A stretch of DNA of 55,479 nt from Bacteroidaceae bacterium (GCA_017522785.1 JAFWYF010000004.1:1-55479); one strand, 5' to 3'; shown: positions 35,294-45,619, numbered from the stretch's first letter. The notes: a model not told the origin generated them from the sequence alone. A program made the numbers and translations.

Positions 35294-38200
35294 TTAGAAA
35301 CCGACATTAAGAGATATTGTATATGAACGTGCACGAGGTGTTCTTGCATTATCGTATGCAACACCCTCACTTGAGTTAATTGAGATATCTGGGTCGATAC
35401 CTGTATATTTAGACCAGTGTGCGATGTTGTCGGCTGAGACAGATATTGCACAACTTCTTAAACCTATTTTCTTCAAAAACTCCGGTTCGAAGCGATATGA
35501 AGCCTGCAAATAGGTAAAACGTAAATATGATGCATCCTCTACATATCTGTCACTACCCAAAGAGTTGTATCCATAGTTGTAGAGAGCACGAGGTATCCAA
35601 GTGATATCACCCTCTTTACGCCAACGCCAGTTCACAGCAAAACTTTGGTTGTCGTTTGAGCGCATGCTCTCTACACCCAAACGAGCGCTGTTCACAACAT
35701 CTACATCATAGCGGAATGCGAAGTTAGTTCTGAGAGAGAAACGCTTATAACTGAATGTAAAACCAAAACCACCATTAATTTTGGGGTTAGAGTTTCCAAG
35801 ATACACCAAGTCTAACTGATTGATTTGTCCATCATGATTAATATCCTCATATATTGCATCACCACCATTGAAACTGTATAACGCTTGTCCTTTTTCGTTA
35901 TCATAGAACAGAACCATTCGTTTGGGGGTACCATCTGCATTATAAACAACCTTACCGGCTGCATCGTACACGATAGGACATGTACCATTTTTGCCAGCCT
36001 CTGCTTCGCTTAATGCTTTTTCCCAATTTTTGTAACTATAGCGGTAAACACCTTTGTAACGGAAACCATAGATTGAACCTATAGGGTTACCAACTTGAAT
36101 ACGTCCTAAGTATTTGCCATTGCCGGGAGATGTATAATCGGGATTACGCTGGTCCAAAACAGCTTTTTCCATAGATGTAATCTCGTTGAAGTTCTGAGCA
36201 AGATTCAAATATGCTCTTATCTTGAAATCTTTATACACCTTTATATCTGTAGTACTAATATTGAACTCCCAACCACGATTTTCCAACGAACCTGTATTCT
36301 TATATTTTAGCGATTCATAACCGCTGGATGCAGGTATCGGATATCCAGGTTGCAACTGTTTTGATGTTGTGTTACGATAATAGTTGAAAGAACCGGTGAT
36401 GAAATCGTTAAAGAAACCAAAGTCAGAACCAATGTTCAACTCACGCTTATCAGTTGCAGTAAGATTGCTCAAGCGAATAGCCTCAGGTACAAAAGCTGTC
36501 ATACCCAAATACGAACCTGTTCCCATGACATAGTTGGTATACATGAGATAGTCTTCACCGGGAGCATTACCCGACCATCCATAACTGGGACGTATTGACA
36601 ACATCGAAAGTACCGGTTTTGCCCACTGCATCCAAGACTCATCTGAGATATTCCAACGTCCTGACAATGATGGGAATATGAGCCATTTCTGGTCCTTACC
36701 AAACTTTGTACAACCATCACCACGAACAGAAAGGCCAATAGCATATTTTGACTTGTATGAGTAGTGTGCTTGGAAGCCAAAACTTAGATTACGAGAATCG
36801 CTTTTACCAGTTGAAGCAATTTCAAGTTCCGAACCTGCCACTGTACTGTTTATACCATTAGGCAAACCATAGGTTTTCTGACTTTGCCTTATACTATTGC
36901 TCGACCACATTTCAAATTGTGCACTCATTGTGAGGTAGTGATCTTTATTTCCTAAATAGGGAGTAAAGATAAGGTTGTGGCGGGTTGTAAATTGAAGCGC
37001 CTTGTTATCGTTAAGTTCCGAGACATTCACATTCTTAGAAGACCAACTTTCCGAAGGCAACGAAAGGGTTGCAGGCAGATATGCTGTATTAGAAAGAGTT
37101 GATGCATTCATATTGACCAAACCACGATACTTTAATTGTGTTTGATTATCTTCGAGGCCCAACAAATTGTATTCCAAAATGATTTGCGGGTTGATACTAT
37201 ATGACTCCTCATTTTTCCTTGCAAGATTAGCCAATGCAACCGGGTTTCTCTTTGACTTTTGGTCGGAAAGAGCTTCACTTGCACTATTTGACATTTTATA
37301 GTAGTCTGAAGTATTTATACCATCCTGACCTTGGAAATATACACTCATATTAGGCATAATATTCTGAGCAATAGAGAGGAGGTCGCCATAAGTGTTATAG
37401 TTCTGTTTGTTATCTGTATATGAGAAAGCAAACTCAGCCATTACCTTGATACGATCTGACACATAGTAGTCCAAAGATAGACGAGATGTATATTGATCGA
37501 GTTGCTGTTTAATACTTGTACCTGTTTGAGTTGCATAGGTTCCTGAGATACGGAATGTAGCCTTCTCACCACCTCCTGAAAGGTTAAGAGATACATCGTT
37601 ACGATAACCATGTTGTGTTACTTGGTCTACCCAATCGGTGTTCTCATTAAAGTTCTGCCAATCGAACAATTCGTCGGGGTTATAGTTCAATTCCGGAATA
37701 TCGGCATTTGCAGGATTTTGAGTGGGATTAAAGTGAGACTCCTTGAGCAACATCGTATAATCGTCACCATTCAAAAGATTCAAACTTTTGCCCATCCAGC
37801 TATCTTTGAATGTGTATCTGAAGTTTACACGTGTGGGACCGCGTGAACCACGTTTTGTCTTAATTTTGATGACACCATTTGCACCTCGAGAACCCCACTG
37901 TGCACAAGATGCGGCATCTTTCAACACTTCAATAGATTCAATATCTTCGGGGTTCACCGAAAGAAGTGATGAGAACTGCTCTTCGTTAAGGTTTTCTTGG
38001 TCGAGTGTTTCGCCTTCGGGGATATTGAATTCTACATCATTAACGACAATCAATGGGTCGGCATTACTCATATCCAAACTTGCAGTACCACGCAAACGCA
38101 TCTGAGTACCGGAACCAAGGTTACCACTACTGAAGACGACATCGAGACCGGCTATTTGTCCTTGCAAAGCCTCATCAACAGTTGTAAAAGAGAGACCTTC

Positions 38201-38629
38201 CATGTCGCTCATATTAAACTTTTGTGTAGCCTGTGTTACCTCACGGTCCAAGATATCGAGTGCACCGTTGCGACTTACCTGCTTAGCAACAACCACAACA
38301 TCTTCAAGGACATTATCCTCGACCATTTTAATATTGAAAACGGTTCTTGCACCAATCTCAATTTTTTGTGTTTTGTAACCAATATACGAAATCTCAAGGC
38401 GGTTACTTGTGTTCTTTACAACCATACTGAAGTTACCCTCCATATCGGTTATAGCAGCCTCAACAATACGGTCGTTCTTGTCGCGCTCTGTAACGTTTAC
38501 CATCATAAGCGGACCTTCGGAATCGCTATACACATTTCCGGAAATTCTCGCACTTTTTTGAGCAAATAGGGATGTTGTACCCAAGATACAACAAAGTGCA
38601 AGTAATAATAAATGTTTTATCTTTATCAT
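35294..38629 (-). CDS. SusC/RagA family TonB-dependent outer-membrane transporter (first module)
   Basis: 1111 residues from the Met at 38629, which opens the signal peptide (IKIKHLLLLALCCILGTTSL, cleavage near FAQ). The regulatory-like domain (ARISGNVYSDSEGPLMMVNV), plug (QIAGLDVVFSSGNLGSGTQM; ESIEVLKDAASCAQWGSRGA) and beta-barrel ending RSYTISLNVGF are present. The plug sequence reads DAASCAQWGSRGANG, where most SusC proteins have DAAATAIYGSRGANG, so this loop is unusual. It follows the large fasciclin gene after 47 nt. It is a TonB-driven importer whose ligand cannot be told. Confidence 0.95.
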   Translation of the reverse strand: MIKIKHLLLLALCCILGTTSLFAQKSARISGNVYSDSEGPLMMVNVTERDKNDRIVEAAITDMEGNFSMVVKNTSNRLEISYIGYKTQKIEIGARTVFNIKMVEDNVLEDVVVVAKQVSRNGALDILDREVTQATQKFNMSDMEGLSFTTVDEALQGQIAGLDVVFSSGNLGSGTQMRLRGTASLDMSNADPLIVVNDVEFNIPEGETLDQENLNEEQFSSLLSVNPEDIESIEVLKDAASCAQWGSRGANGVIKIKTKRGSRGPTRVNFRYTFKDSWMGKSLNLLNGDDYTMLLKESHFNPTQNPANADIPELNYNPDELFDWQNFNENTDWVDQVTQHGYRNDVSLNLSGGGEKATFRISGTYATQTGTSIKQQLDQYTSRLSLDYYVSDRIKVMAEFAFSYTDNKQNYNTYGDLLSIAQNIMPNMSVYFQGQDGINTSDYYKMSNSASEALSDQKSKRNPVALANLARKNEESYSINPQIILEYNLLGLEDNQTQLKYRGLVNMNASTLSNTAYLPATLSLPSESWSSKNVNVSELNDNKALQFTTRHNLIFTPYLGNKDHYLTMSAQFEMWSSNSIRQSQKTYGLPNGINSTVAGSELEIASTGKSDSRNLSFGFQAHYSYKSKYAIGLSVRGDGCTKFGKDQKWLIFPSLSGRWNISDESWMQWAKPVLSMLSIRPSYGWSGNAPGEDYLMYTNYVMGTGSYLGMTAFVPEAIRLSNLTATDKRELNIGSDFGFFNDFITGSFNYYRNTTSKQLQPGYPIPASSGYESLKYKNTGSLENRGWEFNISTTDIKVYKDFKIRAYLNLAQNFNEITSMEKAVLDQRNPDYTSPGNGKYLGRIQVGNPIGSIYGFRYKGVYRYSYKNWEKALSEAEAGKNGTCPIVYDAAGKVVYNADGTPKRMVLFYDNEKGQALYSFNGGDAIYEDINHDGQINQLDLVYLGNSNPKINGGFGFTFSYKRFSLRTNFAFRYDVDVVNSARLGVESMRSNDNQSFAVNWRWRKEGDITWIPRALYNYGYNSLGSDRYVEDASYLRFTYLQASYRFEPEFLKKIGLRSCAISVSADNIAHWSKYTGIDPDISINSSEGVAYDNARTPRARSYTISLNVGF

Positions 38630-38676
38630 GGCTATATTCTTTATTCTATACAATTATCTGATTCGCCATCTGTTAA

Positions 38677-41600
38677 TTACTCGATTACGCTTCCGTTATT
38701 ATCGACTTTGACAGGAGTGCCAACGTTTCCGTCTTTGTCTACAAAGTCATAATATTTTTCATCGGACTCGTCAACAAGTTCTTTTATTATGTAACCATCC
38801 TCGGTTATCAAGATTTTCTCGTCGTTAGAATCCAAAACATATTCTTCTCTTGCATAAGCCGAGGTTGCATCTTTGATGGGTTGCATTAAATAACCTATGC
38901 GTTTAGTTGTAGCATTGCCATTGGCATCGACCTGCTCAATTTCGCCACAATCTGCAACAAGATATTTGTTTACCTCATCAATTGTTACATTACCGGCATT
39001 TGCAGGAACATTTGCCACTGTCATTGTATCTACAAGTTCTCCATCGGGAGCATAACGCAAGAAACGTCCGTCATAACCCAAATAACTATTGGACATGAGC
39101 GCTCTATCTATTTGATGAATTGCGACAAAGGAAGATGTTGATATACTTGTTGCATTCTTTGCAGTCAAGTCGGAACTGCTCAACAATAAGTCGCGAGCCA
39201 TTATATTCCATGTGATGTCCTCTTTACCCGATTCATTCAAGACGTATGCAGTGTTACCTAAATCATCACGCAACGAAATTGTAGTAAGACCGTTTTGTGG
39301 ATTTGTAGCACTCTCTACGCGCAATTCAAGGAATCGACCTGTGCGTAAATCAGTTGATGCTGTCTCAAAGTTTGCATAATTTGAAACGACACCTGCTGTT
39401 TCAAATGAGAATGGTTCTTTATCGACAAAAACAGAATTATCTTGGAAGTAATAACGAACATAGTTATTAATTTGACGCATCATCAGAGTTGCTCTTTCCA
39501 AGTTTCCTGCATTTGCCTCTGCCAATGCATCGTTCCACGAAGGTAGACCTTGTTTATACAAATCTTTAACTGCATCATTTGTAGGTATATATACAGAATA
39601 GTGATATGTACTAAAGAAAGGAACAGCATAATCAAGAGGAACCTCTGCCGCGCTTTCCGCTGATGCAAATATTGAGTATGCTCTAATAGAATCGTTCAAT
39701 TGATCTTCATCGGTTATACCGGGGTAAATCTTCGAAATAAATGCAGACATACCACCGGCAGGACCTGCACATAATTTGTAGAATTCAGAGAAATTGGAAA
39801 CTCCATTAATTCTTGCATAAAGAGATTTTGTTGCAGGTGAAGGTATACCCGATGGATTAGTTTCATCCAAAGAGTATGTACAGTATGTTACACCATTGTC
39901 CTGACCGTAAGAGTTTTTTGTATCAACCTTACGACCCAACTCCAATTGCTCACCTCCATAGAATGTAATTGAACCGTTCTCTTTAACACATTTAATTGTT
40001 GAGTATCCCTTTGTAATATGATATTGATTCTTTGTTACAGAGTCTTCTATAGCTCCTAATATAATAAGGTTGTCCAACAATTCACGTGCTATGGCATCTG
40101 ATATACCATCAGCTTCGCCAACAGAGTCTTTAATTATCACATAATCATTGTTTTCAACTTTAAAAGTAGATTTCTTATGCCACATCTTCGCTTCAGAAGT
40201 TGCTGTTGCACCTTTGTATTTTTTATCGTAGTGATAGGTGTACATAGTAGATGCATCCTTTTTAAGAGTAGAAGGATCGTAATAGACAAAATAGTCATTA
40301 TCGGGAACAATGAAACTATACTCAGCATCCATAGCCAATAGATATGAATCGTATTTCATTTTGGTTATGAGGTGCAACATTATAGACATATTGCTAAGAA
40401 TGAGAGGTGGAGCCGATACCGAACGATATTTTGCAGGACCAAATACATTATTTAATATATAAATTACACCGTTATTTGCAACAATGCATGAGTCTACATC
40501 ACTCGGTTTAACACCCAACTCTTCGAAGCTGTCGTCTTGTATCTTGTCGAATTTCGAAGGTACACTTGCTACGAAAGAACGATTCATTAGGTTTTCGGCA
40601 AATGCAACAATAATATCATTAGGAATGCTATCCAATGCAGGAATTATAGAGTATATATCATCGGTTATTTCTACGTCGGGAGCATATCGCTGTACAAGTG
40701 AATAGCCCGAACCACCGGGAGTAAAGAATTTGTACATGTATTCATCTTTAGGTACAAACATAGCTGCCATATCGGCCTCAGCAGCTGTTCCACCATCTTG
40801 ATACATATTCCATCCCGGATCAAATGGTAAGAAGTTGTATGTTTTGTTTGCCTCCATAGTTGTGATGGGCAAGTTTCTCTCATTAACGCCAACCAATGTA
40901 TGAGTTGTCGATTCGTTGAGATAACGAAGCATGAAAACACTATCGGGCTCGTTTCCATAGTTGTAGATTGTGTTATACATATTATCTACACCACCCTCTA
41001 CTCTACCATCGTGAACAGGAATCGAAAAACGGTCGAGAATGCGACTGAATATTTTTGTATCGGGATTACGACGCAACTCCTCAGCCATATTAGAAGGTGT
41101 AACAAGTACATCTTCCAAACGATATACATAACCGTTCTTACAGATTACAGTCATTGTGTCATCGGAGTAGCCTTCATAGACTATACCACTGGCAAGCACC
41201 TTATCTTGGAAAATAAATGCTTCATCATCTTTTCTTGTACGGCCGTTGAAGATTATTTGCATATCTTCGTTTGTGATTTGGTTGTTTCTCAAAAAGTCGT
41301 TCAAGAAATGAACCATCATGGGTTTTGTTCCATCAAGTGCAATGCGTATACCTTCTCTTGTGCGGAATCTGTCCCAATATTTGTTATGTTGAGGAAGTTC
41401 TTCGGGTTTGAAGAATGGCACAGAATCGACAATTGTGTTAGATGTTTCGCGACGCAGACAAGCACCCTCGGCAGTTGTACCATCTTCTTTTTTTGTAGAA
41501 GCATTCGAAAGCATATCAAGAAGATAGGCATTGTCGAGCATAGCGCTACGGAACAACAATTTCATTTGCACCTCTGTAAGATCTTCAAAGCATGTTACAC

Positions 41601-41922
41601 CCCAACGATTCTTGGCATAGAAACGTTCAAACGCGGCATCATCAGCCACAAACAAGGTCTTACTACCTGTGCGAGAGAGAACCTCCTTCATATCGAGACG
41701 TTCTATGAGAGACATGAAGTTTCGATAGGTATGTTCTCCACCCTTTTCTGTCTCCTCTTGCAGGAAAGCATAAATGCTTGAACCCAACCAACCCGGCTCC
41801 TCGTCGTCGTATGAATACTCATCAAAAGCATCCTGACACGACATTACGAAACTACCGGTAAAAAGCAAAGACAACGCAACAAACGTTGTACTGCAAAATT
41901 TACTTAAACGGTGTTTTAACAT
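38677..41922 (-). CDS. Large multi-fasciclin-domain lipoprotein (first module)
   Basis: 1081 residues from the Met at 41922, chosen because it begins a lipoprotein signal (LKHRLSKFCSTTFVALSLLF; lipid-bearing C29 in VMSCQDAF). Several FAS1-type repeats can be traced: about 60-230 (RNFMSLIERLDMKEVLSRTG, TLFVADDAAFERFY), about 270-460, about 500-640 and about 780-1000 (STYHYSVYIPTNDAVKDLY). It is first in the six-gene operon, with a leader of about 75 nt from a consensus promoter. FAS1 repeats suggest adhesion or ligand binding at the cell surface; the length and repeat number exceed those of the second fasciclin protein in the same operon. Confidence 0.85.
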   Translation of the reverse strand: MLKHRLSKFCSTTFVALSLLFTGSFVMSCQDAFDEYSYDDEEPGWLGSSIYAFLQEETEKGGEHTYRNFMSLIERLDMKEVLSRTGSKTLFVADDAAFERFYAKNRWGVTCFEDLTEVQMKLLFRSAMLDNAYLLDMLSNASTKKEDGTTAEGACLRRETSNTIVDSVPFFKPEELPQHNKYWDRFRTREGIRIALDGTKPMMVHFLNDFLRNNQITNEDMQIIFNGRTRKDDEAFIFQDKVLASGIVYEGYSDDTMTVICKNGYVYRLEDVLVTPSNMAEELRRNPDTKIFSRILDRFSIPVHDGRVEGGVDNMYNTIYNYGNEPDSVFMLRYLNESTTHTLVGVNERNLPITTMEANKTYNFLPFDPGWNMYQDGGTAAEADMAAMFVPKDEYMYKFFTPGGSGYSLVQRYAPDVEITDDIYSIIPALDSIPNDIIVAFAENLMNRSFVASVPSKFDKIQDDSFEELGVKPSDVDSCIVANNGVIYILNNVFGPAKYRSVSAPPLILSNMSIMLHLITKMKYDSYLLAMDAEYSFIVPDNDYFVYYDPSTLKKDASTMYTYHYDKKYKGATATSEAKMWHKKSTFKVENNDYVIIKDSVGEADGISDAIARELLDNLIILGAIEDSVTKNQYHITKGYSTIKCVKENGSITFYGGEQLELGRKVDTKNSYGQDNGVTYCTYSLDETNPSGIPSPATKSLYARINGVSNFSEFYKLCAGPAGGMSAFISKIYPGITDEDQLNDSIRAYSIFASAESAAEVPLDYAVPFFSTYHYSVYIPTNDAVKDLYKQGLPSWNDALAEANAGNLERATLMMRQINNYVRYYFQDNSVFVDKEPFSFETAGVVSNYANFETASTDLRTGRFLELRVESATNPQNGLTTISLRDDLGNTAYVLNESGKEDITWNIMARDLLLSSSDLTAKNATSISTSSFVAIHQIDRALMSNSYLGYDGRFLRYAPDGELVDTMTVANVPANAGNVTIDEVNKYLVADCGEIEQVDANGNATTKRIGYLMQPIKDATSAYAREEYVLDSNDEKILITEDGYIIKELVDESDEKYYDFVDKDGNVGTPVKVDNNGSVIE

Positions 41923-42004
41923 AAATACAAATTTTATAATTAATTTAGAATTTTCTACAACACAAAACAGCACACAACATCCAAAATAGGAGTTATGTAA
42001 TGTG

Positions 42005-42035
42005 CAAAAATAAGTCTTTTCGGGAAATGTTCAAA
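42005..42035 (-). promoter_or_regulatory. Promoter of the fasciclin-SusC-SusD operon
   Basis: On the minus strand TTTG (42035-42032), a 19-nt spacer and TATTTTTG (42012-42005), an exact match to the Bacteroidota -33/-7 pattern with standard spacing. Transcription should start near 41998, about 76 nt before the ATG at 41922. It lies downstream of the terminator of the preceding operon. Confidence 0.75.
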
Positions 42036-42091
42036 TAAAAACGGATTATTTTCACAATAGAGACCATTTTTTTAATAAAAAGGGATAAAAA

Positions 42092-42128
42092 AAGGACCTC
42101 GTTGCAAAAAAACGCAAATTAGGTCCTT
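42092..42128 (-). terminator. Terminator of the beta-propeller lipoprotein operon
   Basis: On the minus strand AAGGACCT, a 21-nt loop region containing a small inner stem (TTGC/GCAA), AGGTCCTT and then a run of T followed by ATCCC. It lies 42 nt past the stop of the gene at 42170-43675. Confidence 0.85.
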
Positions 42129-42169
42129 AAAAGATTATTTGTATTTATTTAACAATCAAATGTTAATTT

Positions 42170-43675
42170 TTACATACCGTTTACTGAATATTTAACCTTA
42201 GTTTCATCGCCACATGCAATTTCAGCAAATTGGTGAGGAGTAAATTTTACCGGCTCAACCATAAACTCCGGTACATTGTAAGACCTATCAAAAAGAGGGT
42301 AGAAATTGGGCGATTTCTGTGGTAATACAAACGCCTTGGATGGTTTACCTTCGGGAGAGATGTGAGCAATGTACAAACGGGTGTAATTAGTATCATCGCG
42401 TCGGCTTGAGAAAAGTATCCAACGTGAATTACTACTCCACGAGTGGTAGCTTTCGGCATGAGGGGAATTTGACTCGGTCAATGGCCAATAATCACCTGTC
42501 TGCAAATCCTGAAGATAGAGGTCGGCATCGTTGTGCCAAACATGGAAACAACCATATTCACCAAGCGCAAACAGTAGATATCGGCTATCGGGAGAGACAC
42601 GTGGGAATGTAGCGCTCTTACCTAATTTTGTAGCAGCAAACACAGTATCGGCCTCGCCAAACTCAAAGGTTTCGGGATTCCATGAACGACGCAAGATATC
42701 GTATTTGATTTCGCGATAGCGTATAACCTCTTCGGCCATTCTCTCTTTTGTTGAATCTATCTTCTCAAAATGTGCCGAGCCGTAATAGAGCATGCGACCA
42801 TCGGGCGACCACCATGGAAAGACCTCGAGGTCGGTTGTATCATTTACCACATTTGTAACAACGTTTGCTACGGGATTATAGAGAATAATGTCGCTATAAA
42901 GGTCTTGCACCTCTACTTTATTGGAATGTTTGGTGTGAAAAATTTGTCCTGTTTTATTAACAGAATATGCCACCACATCGTATACTGGATTAAATGCAGG
43001 ATAGACTCCGGCAGACAAGGTTGAATCTGTATTCATATTTAGTTTAACAGCTTCGCCATTATGCACAAACAATGTACCTCCTTTGTACTGTCTCATGTGG
43101 AACTGCATATTATCGGTACGATAATTTTTGTAGGCGTGGCAATTTATGCATTGTCCCTTATCCTCAGATGCCGCAAGCATATTATTGTATATTACATCTT
43201 CGTCGTAATTCGATAGATTACGTTGATTTATTGACAGCATCTCGTAGCACACATAAGATGGCGGAATAAGACGATATGAAATATATTGGTCTATTGTGTC
43301 AGAAGAGACAAAATAGGAAAAAGGCTTATATGATTTCCAACTTTCATTTTCACAAGTAAAGACCTCAACTTTTATCTCTTTTCCTGCTGCAACAGAAAGC
43401 AGTTCTTGCCAATCTTTTAGCGACGGTTGCACCTCCTTACCACCCAAAATAATTTCGCTATTGGCATACGACAAACGTGTAACATACTCACTTGCATCGT
43501 TTTTTATTTCAAATGTCAAAGGAGCAATATTGCAAGGAATTGTAACATCTATGTAATCGGGATACAGAGAAGGCAATTCATTAATTGTCTCATACTTTTC
43601 GGGTAACGACGGGGTACAAGCGGCTAAGCATAGCAACAACACCGCGAACAGATATTTTGTTATGTTGATTTTCAT
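42170..43675 (-). CDS. Beta-propeller (PD40/TolB-like) lipoprotein with CxxCH motif
   Basis: 501 residues from the Met at 43675, which opens a lipoprotein signal (KINITKYLFAVLLLCLAAC, lipid-bearing C20). The N-terminal part (about 25-150) is a beta-rich domain of unknown family. A CxxCH motif (C176-x2-C179-H180 in GQCINCHAYKN) follows, as in c-type cytochromes. From about 225 the protein shows WD40/TolB-type propeller repeats (PAFNPVYDVVAYSVNKTG, VFPWWSPDGRMLYYGSA, FPRVSPDSRYLLFALG, YHSWSSNSRWILFSSRRD). Heme attachment is possible but unproven. It follows a membrane protein by 27 nt in one transcript ending at a strong terminator. Confidence 0.85.
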   Translation of the reverse strand: MKINITKYLFAVLLLCLAACTPSLPEKYETINELPSLYPDYIDVTIPCNIAPLTFEIKNDASEYVTRLSYANSEIILGGKEVQPSLKDWQELLSVAAGKEIKVEVFTCENESWKSYKPFSYFVSSDTIDQYISYRLIPPSYVCYEMLSINQRNLSNYDEDVIYNNMLAASEDKGQCINCHAYKNYRTDNMQFHMRQYKGGTLFVHNGEAVKLNMNTDSTLSAGVYPAFNPVYDVVAYSVNKTGQIFHTKHSNKVEVQDLYSDIILYNPVANVVTNVVNDTTDLEVFPWWSPDGRMLYYGSAHFEKIDSTKERMAEEVIRYREIKYDILRRSWNPETFEFGEADTVFAATKLGKSATFPRVSPDSRYLLFALGEYGCFHVWHNDADLYLQDLQTGDYWPLTESNSPHAESYHSWSSNSRWILFSSRRDDTNYTRLYIAHISPEGKPSKAFVLPQKSPNFYPLFDRSYNVPEFMVEPVKFTPHQFAEIACGDETKVKYSVNGM

Positions 43676-43702
43676 AAAACGATATGTCATTTTTTGTTTA
43701 CA

Positions 43703-45595
43703 CTAATTACTCTTTATTCCACGCACAAAGAAATAGAAGTACCAATAAGTATCTCCAAAATCCTCTTTAAAATGATGTGCTATTTCTTCTTCTTTCTGCC
43801 CTTTAAATTGTTTTGCTCTTTTCATGAACGAAGAGAAACGCATGCGAACAGCCTCATCAATAGGTATTTGAGAGGCGTCTACGTTTCTATCAAGATTTGA
43901 ATATAGAACTACTGCCTCTTGATAGTGTATTGGCAAACGAGATACTTTGCGCCCAGACAAATATGCCACAAGAGTATTCCAGAACATTTTGCGATCTTTT
44001 CGGGTGAGCACCGACATGAGTGCGGCCTCGGCATACAAAGGTGGTGTATCGGAATAGAGATAGCTTGGTATGTTCTTCAATAGATATACCTCTACAAACG
44101 ACTCATCGACATCGAGAACATCGGGATAGAAATACATTTGTAATGGTAATTTAAATTCGGGATTCTTTTTTATCAACTCCTCTTTATTCAAGAACTTTTC
44201 GTAATCCTCGGCCCACGACTTATGGAACAAAGTATGCTTTAATATATTTATATAACGTTCCGCAACAGCATATTCACCCGACAACAACATGCAACGAACC
44301 GAGTGCTTAAGATACTCAACTTTCCATCCGTGTTCCACAGCATTCTCTACGCACCAACGATAGCAAAAATTAAACCTGCCGTAGCTGTAATAGGTCATTA
44401 AGCCACCTGTATGAGTAAGATGCACATTCATTGGAGCATCTATTTCGGAGCTTCCGTCGGGATAGGCAAACATTTCGGAACCGGCCTTTCCCAAACAAAG
44501 CAAAGCAATATTCTTGTTCAAAACAATTTGACGCGAAGGTAATTCTGCATCGCGAGCATAATCGGCAACTTTTTGCCAATCCTCTTGCCACATAGCAAGG
44601 TCTTGCTGGTTTTCTATACGAAAATTAGCATCTTTGTACCAATATTCATAGAGAAATCCTAATTGAATAATTGCCAGCAAGAGCATATATATAGTATGTT
44701 TCTTCTCGGTAATTGCCTTTATGCGATTTGAATATAAAGACAAAAACAGTATATACAAAAACAGTATTGCAAATGGAACCCAATAGGGAATAATGGTACT
44801 TTTAAATGTTTTGGAACCTATAGAGAGATGGTATACAGGAAGTGCTGATAGATGAATATTTTCTATAGAAACCGTTGTGTATTGGTAGTAATACAATATA
44901 GGGACAACAATCGACAACAACAATGCAAAAGTAATAGGCAATACACCTCGCATTATAGAGTTTCTACCGTCTTTTTCGAATATTTTGGAGAGAGAGATTG
45001 CTCCCATGCATATTGCTGCGAACCAAGCAAACATTCCAAACAACGGGAACCCTACAGACACCCATAGCAGGATAAAGAACAGAGAGGCAGGAAAGGATAG
45101 TTTACGATATAACCAAATTGCAAGTAGGACTGTTATTATGCCCAGCAGAGCAACATAGTACCAACCGGGATGCTTAATATAGTATATGAGATATCCCAAT
45201 TGCGTGTTTGTAGCAACCAAAAGCACCGAAGGCACCAAAGCCAACAGAGAATACTCTTTGGGAATAGAGAAAACTTTCTTTACCAAGAAGAATTGTGCGA
45301 CAAGCAACAAAACAAAAATAGTTGCACCTAATGCCGGATAATAGAAAAACTGCATGAGAAAACAACCGGCATAAGCTAATAGACCGGCCGGCGATTTCAT
45401 CATATTGTAAAAGAAGTTTTCATCGAACAAAAAAAGCGATTGCGCATCGACACGCACAAGTTGCGAATGTTCGTAGAAAGAGAGAAGAGCCCACAATACG
45501 ACAAAAAAAGCAATTATAAACGACGATTGCCTTTTATTTGCCTTTTTTGAATATTCCGAACTGAAAATTGCACAATTATCAGATGTTTGCTTCAT
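43703..45595 (-). CDS. Multi-pass membrane protein, possibly DUF6057 family
   Basis: 630 residues. About eight transmembrane segments occupy residues 25-325 (for example FIIAFFVVLWALLSF, LGATIFVLLLVAQFFLV and FALLLSIVVPILYYY). A soluble helical region of about 300 residues follows (LAMWQEDWQKVADYARDAEL and onward), with TPR-like character. I do not recognise its function; the DUF6057 label is a tentative recognition. It is the first gene of a two-gene unit with the CxxCH propeller lipoprotein, 27 nt downstream, so the two probably act together in the envelope. An 87-nt gap separates it from aroC. Confidence 0.8.
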   Translation of the reverse strand: MKQTSDNCAIFSSEYSKKANKRQSSFIIAFFVVLWALLSFYEHSQLVRVDAQSLFLFDENFFYNMMKSPAGLLAYAGCFLMQFFYYPALGATIFVLLLVAQFFLVKKVFSIPKEYSLLALVPSVLLVATNTQLGYLIYYIKHPGWYYVALLGIITVLLAIWLYRKLSFPASLFFILLWVSVGFPLFGMFAWFAAICMGAISLSKIFEKDGRNSIMRGVLPITFALLLSIVVPILYYYQYTTVSIENIHLSALPVYHLSIGSKTFKSTIIPYWVPFAILFLYILFLSLYSNRIKAITEKKHTIYMLLLAIIQLGFLYEYWYKDANFRIENQQDLAMWQEDWQKVADYARDAELPSRQIVLNKNIALLCLGKAGSEMFAYPDGSSEIDAPMNVHLTHTGGLMTYYSYGRFNFCYRWCVENAVEHGWKVEYLKHSVRCMLLSGEYAVAERYINILKHTLFHKSWAEDYEKFLNKEELIKKNPEFKLPLQMYFYPDVLDVDESFVEVYLLKNIPSYLYSDTPPLYAEAALMSVLTRKDRKMFWNTLVAYLSGRKVSRLPIHYQEAVVLYSNLDRNVDASQIPIDEAVRMRFSSFMKRAKQFKGQKEEEIAHHFKEDFGDTYWYFYFFVRGIKSN

Positions 45596-45619
45596 AGTTT
45601 TCGCTTGTTAATGAAAGTG

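Noticed and set aside
37997-38569. 190-codon plus-strand ORF opposite susC
   Set aside because: Lies wholly within the conserved plug of the SusC gene and shows no family features.
40900-41781. 293-codon plus-strand ORF opposite the large fasciclin gene
   Set aside because: No recognisable domain, biased composition, and the opposite strand encodes a well-supported lipoprotein; an antisense shadow.
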